DNA of 64,000 nt. It comes from Bordetella genomosp. 12 (lineage in GTDB: Bacteria; Pseudomonadota; Gammaproteobacteria; Burkholderiales; Burkholderiaceae_B). This document shows, one piece after another, positions 8,781-18,334 of this stretch. The stretch spans positions 744,001-808,000 of the forward strand of contig NZ_NEVU01000001.1 of the NCBI RefSeq assembly GCF_002261355.1, written 5' to 3'. A model generated the notes under the pieces. That model had not been told where the DNA came from and made no database searches. It was given only the letters and a program-made list of their open reading frames with translations. The position numbers and the translations under genes were made by a program. Numbering within the stretch: position 1 is the first letter of the stretch; each line of letters opens with the position of its first letter.

Positions 8781-9653
8781 TCAGGCCGGACGTTTCAGGT
8801 GGGGCGTGACCATGGCGTGCAAGGCGTCGTAGACGGCCGGGTTGCCCGAGACCAGGCGGCCGGCAATCGGCCAGGGCGCCTGGCGGTCCATGTCGCGACA
8901 GACGCCGCCGGCTTCGCGCACGAGCAGGGTGCCCGCGGCAACGTCCCAGGGGGCGAGGCCCATTTCCCAGTAGCCGTCATACCGCCCACACGCCACCCAG
9001 GCCAGATCCAGCGCGGCGGCGCCCATGCGCCGCACGCCGCGGGCGCGCGCGATGGCGTCGCCCAGCATGGGCATGTATTCAGGGGCAAAGGAAAAATCCC
9101 GGAACGGAAAGCCCGTGGCCAGCACCGAGTCTTCCAGGCGCGGCGTGCGCGAGCAGGCGATGCGCCGTCCATTGAGCCACGAACCGATGCCGTAGACGCC
9201 CGCGAAGAGTTCTTCGCGGTTCGGGTCGTAGACCACGCCCACTACGGGCGTGTCTTCCGTAAGCGGGGCGCCCGGCGAGGCCTGCGTGCCGGCATGCGCG
9301 ACCAGGGCGATGGAGACCGCGTAATGCGGAATGCCGCTCAGGAAGTTGGTGGTGCCGTCCAGCGGATCGATATACCAGGTGGCCGGGCCTTGTGCCTGGC
9401 CGCCGGTTTCCTCGGCGACAATACCGTAGGCCGGGCTGCGCTCGCGCAGGACTTCCAGGATGGCGGCTTCGGCTTCGCGGTCGGCCTGGGAGACCAGATC
9501 GTTGCGCGCTTTGTGATCGATGATCAGATCGCTGCGATGATGCGCATATGACTGCAGGATGGCCGCGCCCGCGTGGGCCGCGCTGACCGCGATGTCGATG
9601 GCGGCGCCGAGATCAAGCACCGCTTTGGAGGAGAGATTCTCTGAGCTTTGCAT
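8781..9653 (-). CDS. Inositol monophosphatase-family phosphatase (SuhB/CysQ-like)
   Basis: A 290-residue Mg2+-dependent phosphatase. The metal-binding motifs are present: an EE pair in GIVAEETGG near residue 82, DPLDGTTNF near residue 97, and APWDVAAGTLLVREAGG near residue 230. Family members dephosphorylate inositol phosphate or related small molecules. The context (divergent from mnmC) gives no substrate clue, so the specific name is left open. Confidence 0.9.
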   Translation of the reverse strand: MQSSENLSSKAVLDLGAAIDIAVSAAHAGAAILQSYAHHRSDLIIDHKARNDLVSQADREAEAAILEVLRERSPAYGIVAEETGGQAQGPATWYIDPLDGTTNFLSGIPHYAVSIALVAHAGTQASPGAPLTEDTPVVGVVYDPNREELFAGVYGIGSWLNGRRIACSRTPRLEDSVLATGFPFRDFSFAPEYMPMLGDAIARARGVRRMGAAALDLAWVACGRYDGYWEMGLAPWDVAAGTLLVREAGGVCRDMDRQAPWPIAGRLVSGNPAVYDALHAMVTPHLKRPA

Positions 9654-9768
9654 GAGTCGAGTGTAAGCCCAGGCTCCGCGGAGGCTGTTTTTTCACGACA
9701 ATTTAATCTTTCGGCGTGGCTTGAGGCCAACGCCTCCCTGACTGGCGGGCCGATAACCCGCGACGCTT

Positions 9769-11610
9769 ATGGCTTTCGCTTACACCCCTCTGAAACCCGC
9801 GCACGCCGATCTGGACGAGGACGGGCGTCTGTTCAGCCGCCGTTATGGCGATGTCTACAACGGCCCGACCGACGCCCTGGGGCAGGCGCGGACGGTGTTT
9901 CTGGGCGGCAATGACCTGCCGCGCCGCTGGCAGGGGCGCGAGGCCTTCACGGTCTGCGAAACCGGGTTCGGGCTGGGCACCAACTTTCTCGCGCTATGGC
10001 AGGCGTGGCGCGAAGACCCGGCGCGCTGCGGCCGCTTGCACATGATTTCGATCGAAGGGCATCCGTTTTCGCGCGAAGCGTATCGCGAGCTGTGGCCCCG
10101 GCATGTCCCCGAGCCGCTGCGCGGGTTGGCGCGCGAACTCGCCGCGCAATGGCCGGCGCTCCTGCCTGGCATGCATCGTCTGGAGTTCGAGTCCGGCGCG
10201 GTCACGCTGACGCTGGCATGGGGCGGGATCGAGCAGATGGCGCCGCGCTTGTCGGGCTGCGTGGACGCTTTTTTTCTCGACGGCTTTGCGCCCAAGGTCA
10301 ACCCGGCCATGTGGGAGCCCGCGCTGCTGCGCCGCGTGCTGCGGCTGGGCAGCGCTGACGCGACGCTGGCCACCTGGTGCAGCGCGGGTTTCGTGCGCCG
10401 TGCCTTGCAGGACGCCGGCTATGCGGTCGAGCGGGTGCAGGGCTTTGGCGGCAAGCGTCATGTCACGGTGGGCCGCCGTTCGGCCTGGGCGCACAAGTTC
10501 GCGCCCCGGCCCGTGGCCGCGCCGCGCGCGCCCATCGTGGTGGTGGGGGCGGGGCTGGCGGGCGCCGGCGTGGCCCACGCCCTGGCGCTGCGCGGGCTCG
10601 CCGTGCAGGTCGTGGCCGAGCGCGCGCCCGCGCATGGCGGGCATCTGGCCGCCGCATTGACGCCGGTCGTGGCGCGCGACGACAACCCGCGCGCCAGGCT
10701 GGCGCGCGCGGGCAGCCAGCGGGCATTGCGCCGCTGGGCGGACATACCGGCCGTGCGCCGGGTGGGCACCTTGCATTTGGAGCGCGATGCGGGGCGCACC
10801 GCCGCCTTGGCCGAGACCTTGCGCATCCTGGCCTTGCCGCCCGAGTGGGTGCGCGAAGTCGATGGCGAGCAAGCCTCGGCGTTGGCGGGCTTGGCCGTGG
10901 CGCGCGGCGGGCTGTTCTTCGGCGATGGGCTGCTGGTGCAGCCCCAGCCGCTCATCGAGCGTTTGCTGGGCACACCGGGCATCGTGCGCATCGAGGGCCG
11001 CGTGGCGCGGCTGGCGCAGGCGGGCGCGGCCTGGCAGGCGCTGGATGAGGGCGGCGGCGTCCTGGCCGAGGGCGGGCACATCGTGCTGGCCAATGCGCAG
11101 GGCGCACAGGCCGTGCTGCAGGCCAGCGGTTTACTGGACGCGCTGCCCCGGCTGGCCCAGATGCATGCCTTGGCCGGCGAGGTCACGCACGTGCCCGCGG
11201 CCGCCTTGGCGGGCGGGCCGCGTTGCGTCGTGGCGGGGGAGGGTTACTTACTGCCGGCCGTGGCGGGCTGGTGCGTGGCGGGCAGCACCTATGTGCATGG
11301 CGCCACGGCGAGCGCGGTCAGCGCGCAGGGCCAGCACACCAATCTGGGCAAGGCGGCCGGGCTGCTGGGCGCTGCGGTCGCCGTGGCCGGCGGCGAGCTG
11401 CCCGGCTGGGCCGGGTGGCGCGCCGTGCTGCCGGGCCGCTTGCCCGCCGTGGGCGCGTTGCCGCAGGCCCCGGGCATCCTTCTCGCTACCGGTTATGCCT
11501 CGCGCGGGCTGAGTTGGTCGGCACTGGCCGGCGATATTCTTGCGGCCGGATTGTGCGGCGAACCGGCTCCGCTGGAAGCGGATCTGCTGGCGGCCATCGC
11601 GCCGCGTTGA
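9769..11610 (+). CDS. mnmC: MnmC, bifunctional tRNA mnm5s2U methyltransferase/oxidoreductase
   Basis: A 613-residue two-domain protein. The N-terminal methyltransferase (about 1-240) carries [17 protein letters not shown] and [14 protein letters not shown]. The C-terminal FAD-dependent oxidase (about 255-610) begins with the dinucleotide-binding [16 protein letters not shown]. Together they convert cmnm5s2U to nm5s2U and then mnm5s2U at the tRNA wobble position. Length and domain order match the bifunctional form. Start is the ATG directly before [10 protein letters not shown]. Confidence 0.95.
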   Translation: MAFAYTPLKPAHADLDEDGRLFSRRYGDVYNGPTDALGQARTVFLGGNDLPRRWQGREAFTVCETGFGLGTNFLALWQAWREDPARCGRLHMISIEGHPFSREAYRELWPRHVPEPLRGLARELAAQWPALLPGMHRLEFESGAVTLTLAWGGIEQMAPRLSGCVDAFFLDGFAPKVNPAMWEPALLRRVLRLGSADATLATWCSAGFVRRALQDAGYAVERVQGFGGKRHVTVGRRSAWAHKFAPRPVAAPRAPIVVVGAGLAGAGVAHALALRGLAVQVVAERAPAHGGHLAAALTPVVARDDNPRARLARAGSQRALRRWADIPAVRRVGTLHLERDAGRTAALAETLRILALPPEWVREVDGEQASALAGLAVARGGLFFGDGLLVQPQPLIERLLGTPGIVRIEGRVARLAQAGAAWQALDEGGGVLAEGGHIVLANAQGAQAVLQASGLLDALPRLAQMHALAGEVTHVPAAALAGGPRCVVAGEGYLLPAVAGWCVAGSTYVHGATASAVSAQGQHTNLGKAAGLLGAAVAVAGGELPGWAGWRAVLPGRLPAVGALPQAPGILLATGYASRGLSWSALAGDILAAGLCGEPAPLEADLLAAIAPR

Positions 11611-11855
11611 ATGGCGATATGTCGTTATTTAGGGAAATTTGAGGGCTGTTAGGGGTTTTTTATTCGATTTTTATCCCGGGGCAGGGCTGCTCGGCGTAGA
11701 GTGAATGCGCACTTGCAACGCCGCACGCCGGCGGAGGATGGCGCCCGCTTTGCCTGTCGCTTCGAAGGCAAAACAGGGACCGAGTTTATTTCGGGGGCCA
11801 AATCCGTCAAAATAACGACTTTTATTGGTTTTTGGCTAAAGCCGGGGGATGCTCT

Positions 11856-14081
11856 GTGCCGCCGAAGTACGACTTTGCTCATACTAATCAACTCGATACC
11901 GTCGAGTTGCTGACATCCCGCCCCAGCCGCATCGACTTTGACGCCGGTGGCGGGCTGCATATGGTGGTCGAGGCCCATGCGCCGGGCGTGTTCCGCGTGC
12001 GTTGTGGCGAGGCTGGCCTGTTGACGGATGACAAGCCCAGCGCGCGTGCGCGCGCGGTGGCTGAGATGCTGCTCGCCCGTCAGGAGGCGGTCGGCGAGGC
12101 GACGATCGCCCCGCGCGATGACGCGCAGGGCTGGCGCATCACGCAGGGCGACGTGGCGCTCGAACTGCGTACCGATCCGCTGCAATTGACCTTGTATCGC
12201 GGCGACGCCGACGTGCTCACGTCGTCCTTGTCGCCGCACAATCCGCCGTTTGGTCACAATGCGCTGGACGAGGTGGACGAGGCCGTCTGGACCGCTGCTT
12301 TCGCGCTGCGCGAGGGCGAGCCCGTCTATGGCCTGGGCGAAACCCCGGGCGACCTGAATCGCCGCGAAGAATCGGTGGTTTCGGATGACCCCGAGCACCG
12401 TGCCCTGCCGCTGGCCTGGAGCCCGCGCGGCTGGGGCATCTACGTCAATACGGCACGCCGCGTCGAGCACACTGTGGGCGTGGCCCCGGACGACAGCAGC
12501 TATGTGTTGACGCTGGATGATCCGGTGCTCGATGTCTTTCTGTTTGCCGGCGATCCCCCGGAAATCCTCAACCAGTATTCGGCGCTGACGGGCCGCGCCG
12601 GTCAGCCGGTGCTCTGGGCCATGGGGGCCTGGCTGCAGCAGGTGGCGGGCCAGATGCCTACCGACACCGCCGCGCTGGTCGAAACGTTCCGCACGCAACA
12701 GATCGCGCTGGACGCCGTGACGCTGGCGCTGCCGGCGGCCTGGGGCTTTCAGGCCGACAAGTCGGCCGTCGAATGGGATGCCCAGCGCTTTCCGGATGCG
12801 CGCCAGATGCTGGCGCTGTTTCACAAATTGCATGTCCACGTAGCGGGCCAGGGTTTTCCGGCCGTGCTCAAGCACACCCCGCTGTTCGAGGAGCTCGAAG
12901 ACCGGGGCTGGCTGCTGACGCGCGACGACGGCAGCGCGCAGATCTTCGACGGCAACGACGCCACGGCGGGCCAGCCCTATGGCCTGCTGGATCTGACCTA
13001 CCGTGATGCCTACGCGCTGTGGGTCGAGCGTCATCGCCAATTGGTCGATGATGGCCTGGATGCGCCGGCTTGCAATGCGCAGATCGCCATCCCCGACGGG
13101 GTGTCGGCGCGCAACGGCGAGACCGGCCCGGCCCTGCGCACGATTTATCCGTTGTTGGCGCGGCGCGCCTTGTTCGATGCCGTGGCCGGCCACAAAGTGC
13201 CGCCCGAAGGGGTGGTGCCCAGCACCGATCTGTTCCCGGCCGCGCAGCGCCTGCCCTGGCAGAACGGGCCGCAGGTCAGCAATGACTGGGCCGGTCTGCA
13301 GCACACCTTGCGCACGGCACTGTCCATCGGGGCAAGCGGCCTGCCGGTTCAGGTGCACAACCTGGGTTCGGCCTCGGCCAGCCTGGAAGGCATGACGCCC
13401 GAGCTTTATGTGCGCTGGCTGGCGGCCAATGTGTTCTCCGCCAACTTCAGCTTCCAGGGCGTGCCGGGGCTGTTGCCTTGGGACTTCGGGCCGGAAATCC
13501 TGGCGCACGTGCAGACCTGGATGCAATGGCGTTATCGCCTCATCCCCTATGTGTTGGGGGCGATCGAGGATGCCGCGCGCACCGGCTTGCCGGTGCAGCG
13601 CTCAATGGCCATGTCCTTCCCCAACGACGCCGAGGCGCATGCCTGGGATCTGCAGTACCTGCTCGGGCCGGCCTTGCTGGTGGCGCCCATTCTGGAGCCG
13701 GGGCAGCAGGGGCGCGTCTATCTGCCCAAGGGCGAAGCCTGGTGGGATCTGAACACCGGGCATCGCTATGAGGGCGGCACGACCTGGACGCTGGACTGTG
13801 ACCTGGGCCAGTTCCCGGTCTTTGGCCGCGAAGGGCATATGCTCTGCCTGGGCCCCCAGGCCCAGCATACGGGCGAGTTCAATTCGGCCCGTATCCTCGA
13901 CGAGGTATGGATGTTCGGCATGCCGGTGCACAACCCGGTCGTCATGCGGAATAAAATCCGCGTGATGCAGATGCAGGGTTCCAGCTACATCAAGGGGCTG
14001 GAGGGTCTGCGCATCCTGCCCTCCGAAGGCCTGGAAGTGAAGCGGCGCGGCGCAGAAGTGCGCATCTCCCGAGCTCGCTGA
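11856..14081 (+). CDS. Glycoside hydrolase family 31-like protein, probably catalytically inactive
   Basis: About 741 residues with an N-terminal beta-sandwich (1-230), a TIM barrel (about 240-560) and C-terminal beta domains; LRTALSIGASG, the region after PELYVRWLAANVFSA, and LLGPALLVAPI match GH31 alpha-glucosidases and alpha-xylosidases. By eye, the usual nucleophile segment (KTDFGE or WTDMNE) reads PACNAQI, placing Asn407 at the Asp, and the acid/base Asp segment reads NGPQ, placing Gln473 there. It may therefore bind sugar without cleaving it. Start is the GTG at 11856 behind GGGGGA; a TTG at 11832 is the alternative. The 245 bases before it show no gene. Confidence 0.75.
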   Translation: MPPKYDFAHTNQLDTVELLTSRPSRIDFDAGGGLHMVVEAHAPGVFRVRCGEAGLLTDDKPSARARAVAEMLLARQEAVGEATIAPRDDAQGWRITQGDVALELRTDPLQLTLYRGDADVLTSSLSPHNPPFGHNALDEVDEAVWTAAFALREGEPVYGLGETPGDLNRREESVVSDDPEHRALPLAWSPRGWGIYVNTARRVEHTVGVAPDDSSYVLTLDDPVLDVFLFAGDPPEILNQYSALTGRAGQPVLWAMGAWLQQVAGQMPTDTAALVETFRTQQIALDAVTLALPAAWGFQADKSAVEWDAQRFPDARQMLALFHKLHVHVAGQGFPAVLKHTPLFEELEDRGWLLTRDDGSAQIFDGNDATAGQPYGLLDLTYRDAYALWVERHRQLVDDGLDAPACNAQIAIPDGVSARNGETGPALRTIYPLLARRALFDAVAGHKVPPEGVVPSTDLFPAAQRLPWQNGPQVSNDWAGLQHTLRTALSIGASGLPVQVHNLGSASASLEGMTPELYVRWLAANVFSANFSFQGVPGLLPWDFGPEILAHVQTWMQWRYRLIPYVLGAIEDAARTGLPVQRSMAMSFPNDAEAHAWDLQYLLGPALLVAPILEPGQQGRVYLPKGEAWWDLNTGHRYEGGTTWTLDCDLGQFPVFGREGHMLCLGPQAQHTGEFNSARILDEVWMFGMPVHNPVVMRNKIRVMQMQGSSYIKGLEGLRILPSEGLEVKRRGAEVRISRAR

Positions 14082-14126
14082 TACCGTGCCGGCCGGCGGC
14101 CGGCACGTCTCCGAGGTTTCCTCCCG

Positions 14127-14170
14127 ACCCGATCCGCGCTGGCGCGTGGTTCGGGTTTGCGTCCTTTTAT
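14127..14170 (+). terminator. Hairpin and T-rich tail after the GH31-like gene
   Basis: ACCCGA at 14127-14132 pairs with TCGGGT at 14151-14156 around an imperfect GC-rich inner stem, followed by a T-rich stretch. A second strong palindrome (GTGCCGGCC/GGCCGGCAC) lies at 14086-14106. Together they probably separate the GH31-like gene from metN. Confidence 0.5.
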
Positions 14171-14243
14171 ATAACTGTCGGTTATTAAAAGAGGAATAAA
14201 CAGTCGTTCTCTTTAGAAGGGCGGCAAGACAAAATCACATGCC

Positions 14244-15332
14244 ATGATTCATATTCAACACCTATCCAAGACCTATGCCACGCCGCATGGCCGCTTCGAG
14301 GCCTTGCGCGGCATCGAACTGCTGATCGAGCAGGGCGAGGTCTTCGGCATCATTGGTCCCAGCGGGGCGGGCAAGAGCACGCTGGTCCAGTGCATCAACC
14401 TGCTGGAGCGCCCCGACCAGGGCAGCATCAGCATCGGCGGCCAGGAACTGACCGGCCTGTCCGAAGCGCAGTTGCGCGCCCAGCGGCGCCGCATCGGCAT
14501 GGTCTTCCAGGGCTTCAATCTGCTGTCGCGCCGCACCGTGTACGGCAATGTCGCGCTGCCGCTGGAGATCGCCGGCGTGCCGCGCCAGGAGATCCCGGCC
14601 AAGGTCGAGCGCCTGCTGGCGCTGGTGGGCCTGGAGCACCTGCGCGACCGCTATCCGAGCCAGATTTCCGGCGGCCAGAAGCAACGCGTGGGGATTGCGC
14701 GGGCGCTGGCCAATGATCCGGACGTGCTGTTGAGCGACGAGGCCACCTCGGCGCTGGACCCCGAAACCACGCACAACATCCTGGCGCTGCTGCGCGACAT
14801 CAATCGCAAGACCGGCGTGACCGTCGTGATGATCACCCACCAGATGGAAGTCGTGCGCGAGATCTGCGACCGCGTGGCGGTGCTCTCGCACGGGCAGGTC
14901 GTCGAGATGGGCCGTACCCAGGACGTGTTCGCCTCGCCCAAGCATGACGTCACCCGCGCCATGGTGTCGGCGGCAACCGCCTCCGAGCTGAGCCAGGGCA
15001 CCCTGGCCGCGGTGCGCGAACGCATCGCCGCGCAGGCCGCGGCCCAGCCGGGCCGCGCCGCACGCCTGTGGCGCTTGTCGCTCACGGGCAAACATGCCGG
15101 CGGTGCGCTGATTTCCGATCTGGCGCGCGACCACGCCCTGGACATCAGCCTGATTCAGGCGCGCGTGGATGACATCCAGGGCGTGGCCGTCGGCACGTTG
15201 TTCGTCTTGGCGCAAGGCGCGCCACAGGCCATCGAGGGCGCTTTGGCGGCCCTGGCCGCCCATGACATCACCATAGAAGAAATTGCACATGAGTCCGCAA
15301 CTGATCGATCTGCTTATCACGTCGCTGCTTGA
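14244..15332 (+). CDS. metN: MetN, methionine ABC transporter ATP-binding protein
   Basis: A 362-residue ABC ATPase with Walker A GPSGAGKST (about residues 38-46), signature ISGGQKQR, Walker B VLLSDEATSALDP and the H-loop ITHQMEV. The C-terminal about 90 residues form the NIL domain that binds methionine and inhibits transport when the internal pool is full. It is the first gene of metNIQ; its 3' end overlaps metI by 44 bases, so translation is coupled. Confidence 0.94.
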   Translation: MIHIQHLSKTYATPHGRFEALRGIELLIEQGEVFGIIGPSGAGKSTLVQCINLLERPDQGSISIGGQELTGLSEAQLRAQRRRIGMVFQGFNLLSRRTVYGNVALPLEIAGVPRQEIPAKVERLLALVGLEHLRDRYPSQISGGQKQRVGIARALANDPDVLLSDEATSALDPETTHNILALLRDINRKTGVTVVMITHQMEVVREICDRVAVLSHGQVVEMGRTQDVFASPKHDVTRAMVSAATASELSQGTLAAVRERIAAQAAAQPGRAARLWRLSLTGKHAGGALISDLARDHALDISLIQARVDDIQGVAVGTLFVLAQGAPQAIEGALAALAAHDITIEEIAHESATDRSAYHVAA

Positions 15333-15942
15333 GACCCTGTTGATGGTCGGCGTGGCGGGCGGCATCGCCGTGCTGGTCGGCATCCCCCTGGGGGTCACCC
15401 TGATCGTCACCAGCCGGGGCGCGCTGCTGCAGAACCAGGCGGTCAACCATGTGCTGGGCATCATCATCAATGCCACGCGCTCGGTGCCGTTCGTCATCCT
15501 GATGGTGGCCATCATCCCGTTTACGCGCTGGGTGGCGCAGACCTCCATCGGCACCGCCGCGGCCATCGTGCCCTTGTCGGTGGCGGCCATTCCTTTCATG
15601 GCGCGCATTGCAGAAAACGCCATGCGCGAGGTCGACCCAGGCCTGATCACGGCGGCGCGCGCCATGGGCGCCAGCCCCATGCAGATCATCTGCAAGGTCC
15701 TGCTGCCCGAGGCGCTGCCCGGCCTGATCGCCGCGACCATCGTCACCATCGTCAGCCTGATCGGTTACTCGGCCATGGCCGGGGCCATCGGCGGCGGCGG
15801 TCTGGGCGACCTGGGCATCCGTTATGGCTATCAGCGTTTTCTGCCCGAGGTCATGCTGGCCGTGGTGCTGGTGCTGATCGTTCTCGTGCAGGCCGTACAG
15901 AGTTTTGGTGATTGGCTGGTGCGGCGCCTGTCGCACCGCTGA
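15289..15942 (+). CDS. metI: MetI, methionine ABC transporter permease
   Basis: A 217-residue inner-membrane permease with about five helices and the EAA loop (ITAARAMGASPMQIICKVLLPEALPG) that contacts MetN. The ATG at 15289 has an AGAAGA site; the in-frame TTG two codons upstream is less likely. It lies between metN (overlapping) and metQ, as in other metNIQ operons. Confidence 0.94.
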   Translation: MSPQLIDLLITSLLETLLMVGVAGGIAVLVGIPLGVTLIVTSRGALLQNQAVNHVLGIIINATRSVPFVILMVAIIPFTRWVAQTSIGTAAAIVPLSVAAIPFMARIAENAMREVDPGLITAARAMGASPMQIICKVLLPEALPGLIAATIVTIVSLIGYSAMAGAIGGGGLGDLGIRYGYQRFLPEVMLAVVLVLIVLVQAVQSFGDWLVRRLSHR

Positions 15943-15982
15943 TCACGGTTTTCCCCCTTCATTTACCGGAACCCATCGCAAC

Positions 15983-16780
15983 ATGAGCAACACGTTTCTG
16001 AAGTCGCTGGCCGCCCTTGCCCTGGGCGCCGCCGTGCTGGCCCAGCCGGCCCTGGCGCAAAACAAACCCCTGAAGATTGGCGTCACCGCCGGGCCGCACG
16101 CCCAGATCTTCGAGGTCGTCAAGGAAGAGGCCGCCAAACAGGGTCTGCAACTGCAGGTCATCGAGTTCACCGACTACGTCCAGCCCAACGTGGCCCTGGC
16201 CGCCGGCGACCTGGATGCCAACAGCTACCAGCACCAGCCGTATCTGGACAACGCCAATGCCGACCGTAAATACGGCCTGGCCAGCGTCGCCAAAACGGTG
16301 ATCTTCCCCATCGGCATTTACAGCAAGAAGATCAAATCGCTGGACCAGTTGCCCAATGGCGCGCGCATCGGCATCCCCAACGACCCGACCAATGGCGGCC
16401 GTGCCTTGCTGCTGCTGCAGTCCAAGGGGCTGATCAAGCTGCGCCCCGAGGCCGGCCTGAAGGCGACCCCCATCGACGTGGTCGAGAACCCCAAGAAGCT
16501 GCGCTTCATCGAACTGGACGCCGCCCAATTGCCGCGCTCGCTGGATGACACCGACGCCTCCGCCGTGAACACCAACTTCGCGCTGGAAGCCGGCCTGGAT
16601 CCGGCCAAGGACGCCATCGCCCAGGAAGCGCCGGACTCGCCGTATGCCAACGTGCTGGTCGTGCGTGGCGCGGACAAGGATCGCCCCGAGATCAAAAAGC
16701 TCGTGAGCGTCTACCAAAGCGATGCCACCAAGCAGTTCATCCTGAAGAAGTACAAGGGCGCGGTCATCCCCGCCTGGTAA
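15983..16780 (+). CDS. metQ: MetQ-type methionine substrate-binding protein (non-lipidated form)
   Basis: A 265-residue NLPA/MetQ-family binding protein, third gene of the metNIQ operon. It starts with a normal Sec signal (LKSLAALALGAAVLAQPALA) ending in ALA-Q rather than a lipobox Cys, so the mature protein should be soluble in the periplasm instead of anchored. The domain core (KIGVTAGPHAQIFEVV, LAAGDLDANSYQHQPYLD, IPNDPTNGGRALLLLQ) is intact. The ATG at 15983 is chosen because the upstream open frame lacks signal-peptide character. Confidence 0.93.
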   Translation: MSNTFLKSLAALALGAAVLAQPALAQNKPLKIGVTAGPHAQIFEVVKEEAAKQGLQLQVIEFTDYVQPNVALAAGDLDANSYQHQPYLDNANADRKYGLASVAKTVIFPIGIYSKKIKSLDQLPNGARIGIPNDPTNGGRALLLLQSKGLIKLRPEAGLKATPIDVVENPKKLRFIELDAAQLPRSLDDTDASAVNTNFALEAGLDPAKDAIAQEAPDSPYANVLVVRGADKDRPEIKKLVSVYQSDATKQFILKKYKGAVIPAW

Positions 16781-16796
16781 TCAGTCAACGCTTTCT

Positions 16797-16825
16797 TTGA
16801 CAAAGCAGACGACTTAAGTCATAAT
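16797..16825 (+). promoter_or_regulatory. Sigma-70 promoter of tRNA-Lys(TTT)
   Basis: A consensus -35 TTGACA (16797-16802), a 17-base spacer and a -10 CATAAT (16820-16825) sit 14 bases before the tRNA, right for initiation near 16832. Confidence 0.85.
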
Positions 16826-16839
16826 TTCGGGCTTCGGTC

Positions 16840-16915
16840 GGGTCGTTAGCTCAGTCGGTAGAGCAGCGGACTTTTAATCCGTTGGTCGCGCGTTCGAGTC
16901 GCGCACGACCCACCA
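16840..16915 (+). tRNA. tRNA-Lys, anticodon TTT
   Basis: A complete 76-nt cloverleaf: acceptor GGGTCGT pairing with ACGACCC, D-loop with AGCTCAGTCGGTAGAG, anticodon loop CTTTTAA (anticodon TTT), TTCGAGTC in the T arm, and an encoded CCA end at 16913-16915. It lies just before the capsule locus. Confidence 0.97.
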
Positions 16916-16950
16916 CCAAATACCGCCGCGAAGTTTCTTTGCGGCTTGCA

Positions 16951-16981
16951 AAACGCCACACATCACCTGTGTGGCGTTTTT
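16951..16981 (+). terminator. Rho-independent terminator after tRNA-Lys(TTT)
   Basis: An 11-bp perfect stem, AACGCCACACA with TGTGTGGCGTT, with a short loop and a run of five T. It should end the tRNA transcript. Confidence 0.9.
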
Positions 16982-17539
16982 GCTTTGGCGCGGCGCTTTT
17001 GCGCACGGCAGGGCAGGGGCAGAGCGGGGGTGCGCAGAGGGCCATCGGGCCCAGGCCGGTCTGGCGCGCCAAGCCGGGTCGGGGGGCGGGAGCAACAACG
17101 CAGCACCTTGGTCCGCGTTGCCAGAGCCAAGACCCCGCATGCACCGCTCGAGCCCGATTTAATGAAAACGGGGTCGATCAGTGCTTTGCGATTTACTCAG
17201 CGAATATCGTCAAATTCGCTTTGTCACTAAATAAGAAGTTGCAATTCTTTATAAAGAAAAAGAAATCTTGCGCGCCCTGCATTACAATGCGCCTTCCTCG
17301 CGTCCTAGAGCGTCGGATTGCCCGAGGAAATTCCGCTAATAGCAGGTAAATCAGGCCCTTAGGCGCGCGCTATACGCTGTGCAATATTTCAAAGAACTAC
17401 GATTCTTATTTGAATATTTTCGTCCCCGTATTAGATACGGCTTGGACGGTGCCGGTGTATGCAGTGCAATTCATGCGGTCTTCCCGTTATTTAGCCGTCC
17501 CCCCGATTGGGTGTAAGCAGACACGAACGGGATGGGGGC
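16982..17539. other. Intergenic region upstream of the capsule plus-strand arm
   Basis: About 560 bases without a credible gene. The first part is GC-rich; from about 17160 it becomes clearly AT-rich up to the SDR gene, so the capsule promoter is expected here. A perfect 15-base dyad (CCGTAT, TAG, ATACGG) lies at 17426-17440 and could be an operator. No JUMPstart/ops motif was seen. Confidence 0.5.
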
Positions 17540-18334
17540 ATGAAGAATCCGAGCGGTGCCCGGCAGGGGGCGCCAGACAGCGTGTTGATCACGGGGGCGA
17601 CCGGCGGCATAGGAGCTGCCCTCGCGCGTGAGTACGCGCAATCCGGGGTCCGCACCCTCATCCTGCAAGGCCGCAACCAGGCCCGGCTCCAGGAACTGGC
17701 CGCCGAATGCACGGCGCTCGGCGTGCGGGTAGAGACCCAGGCGCTGGACGTGCGCGATCACGAAGCGCTGACCCAATGGCTGCTTGAACTCAGCGCCCGC
17801 GTCGACCTGGATCTCGTGGTTGCCAACGCGGGCGTCAACATCGATGTCGGCCCCGACAATGCCGGAGAAAACTGGGCTGACGTGCAGCGCCTGCTCGAGG
17901 TCAACGTCCGCGGCGTGTTTGCCACCGTGCATGGCGTGCTGCCCGGTATGCGCTCGCGCCGCTCGGGCCAGATTGCCCTGATCAGTTCCCTGGCCGCCTG
18001 GCGCGGCCTGCCCGAGACCCCCAGCTACAGCGCCAGCAAGGCAGCCGTCAAAGTCTATGGCGAAGCCCTGCGCGACAATCTCGCGGGCGAAGGCGTACGC
18101 GTCAACGTAGTCATGCCTGGGTATGTCGAATCGCAAATGTGTTTTGACATGCCGGGGCCCAAACCCTTTCTCTGGAGCGCACCCAAAGCCGCGAACGTCA
18201 TCCGGCGCGGGTTGCTGGCCAACAAAGCGCGGATCAGCTTCCCCTTCCCGCTGAACCTCGGCTGCTTTCTGCTCTCCATCATCCATCCGGCCGTATCGGG
18301 CTGGATCCTGCGCAGAATGGGCTACGGTGCTTGA
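17540..18334 (+). CDS. Short-chain dehydrogenase/reductase of the capsule locus (WcbP-like)
   Basis: A 264-residue classical SDR: cofactor motif TGATGGIGAALA (about residues 18-29), NAG motif in VVANAGVNID (about 95), catalytic Ser in LISSLAAW and YSASK (Tyr/Lys) near residue 165. The substrate is unknown. It is the first gene of the plus-strand capsule arm and its stop overlaps the start of the next gene (GTGCTTGA), so the two are co-translated. An SDR next to a sulfatase-fold gene also occurs in the Burkholderia capsule I locus (wcbP-wcbQ). It is GC-rich, like the conserved flank. Confidence 0.85.
   Translation: MKNPSGARQGAPDSVLITGATGGIGAALAREYAQSGVRTLILQGRNQARLQELAAECTALGVRVETQALDVRDHEALTQWLLELSARVDLDLVVANAGVNIDVGPDNAGENWADVQRLLEVNVRGVFATVHGVLPGMRSRRSGQIALISSLAAWRGLPETPSYSASKAAVKVYGEALRDNLAGEGVRVNVVMPGYVESQMCFDMPGPKPFLWSAPKAANVIRRGLLANKARISFPFPLNLGCFLLSIIHPAVSGWILRRMGYGA

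Noticed and set aside
17160-17539. A JUMPstart/ops element before the capsule genes
   Set aside because: No GGCGGTAG core was found on either strand.
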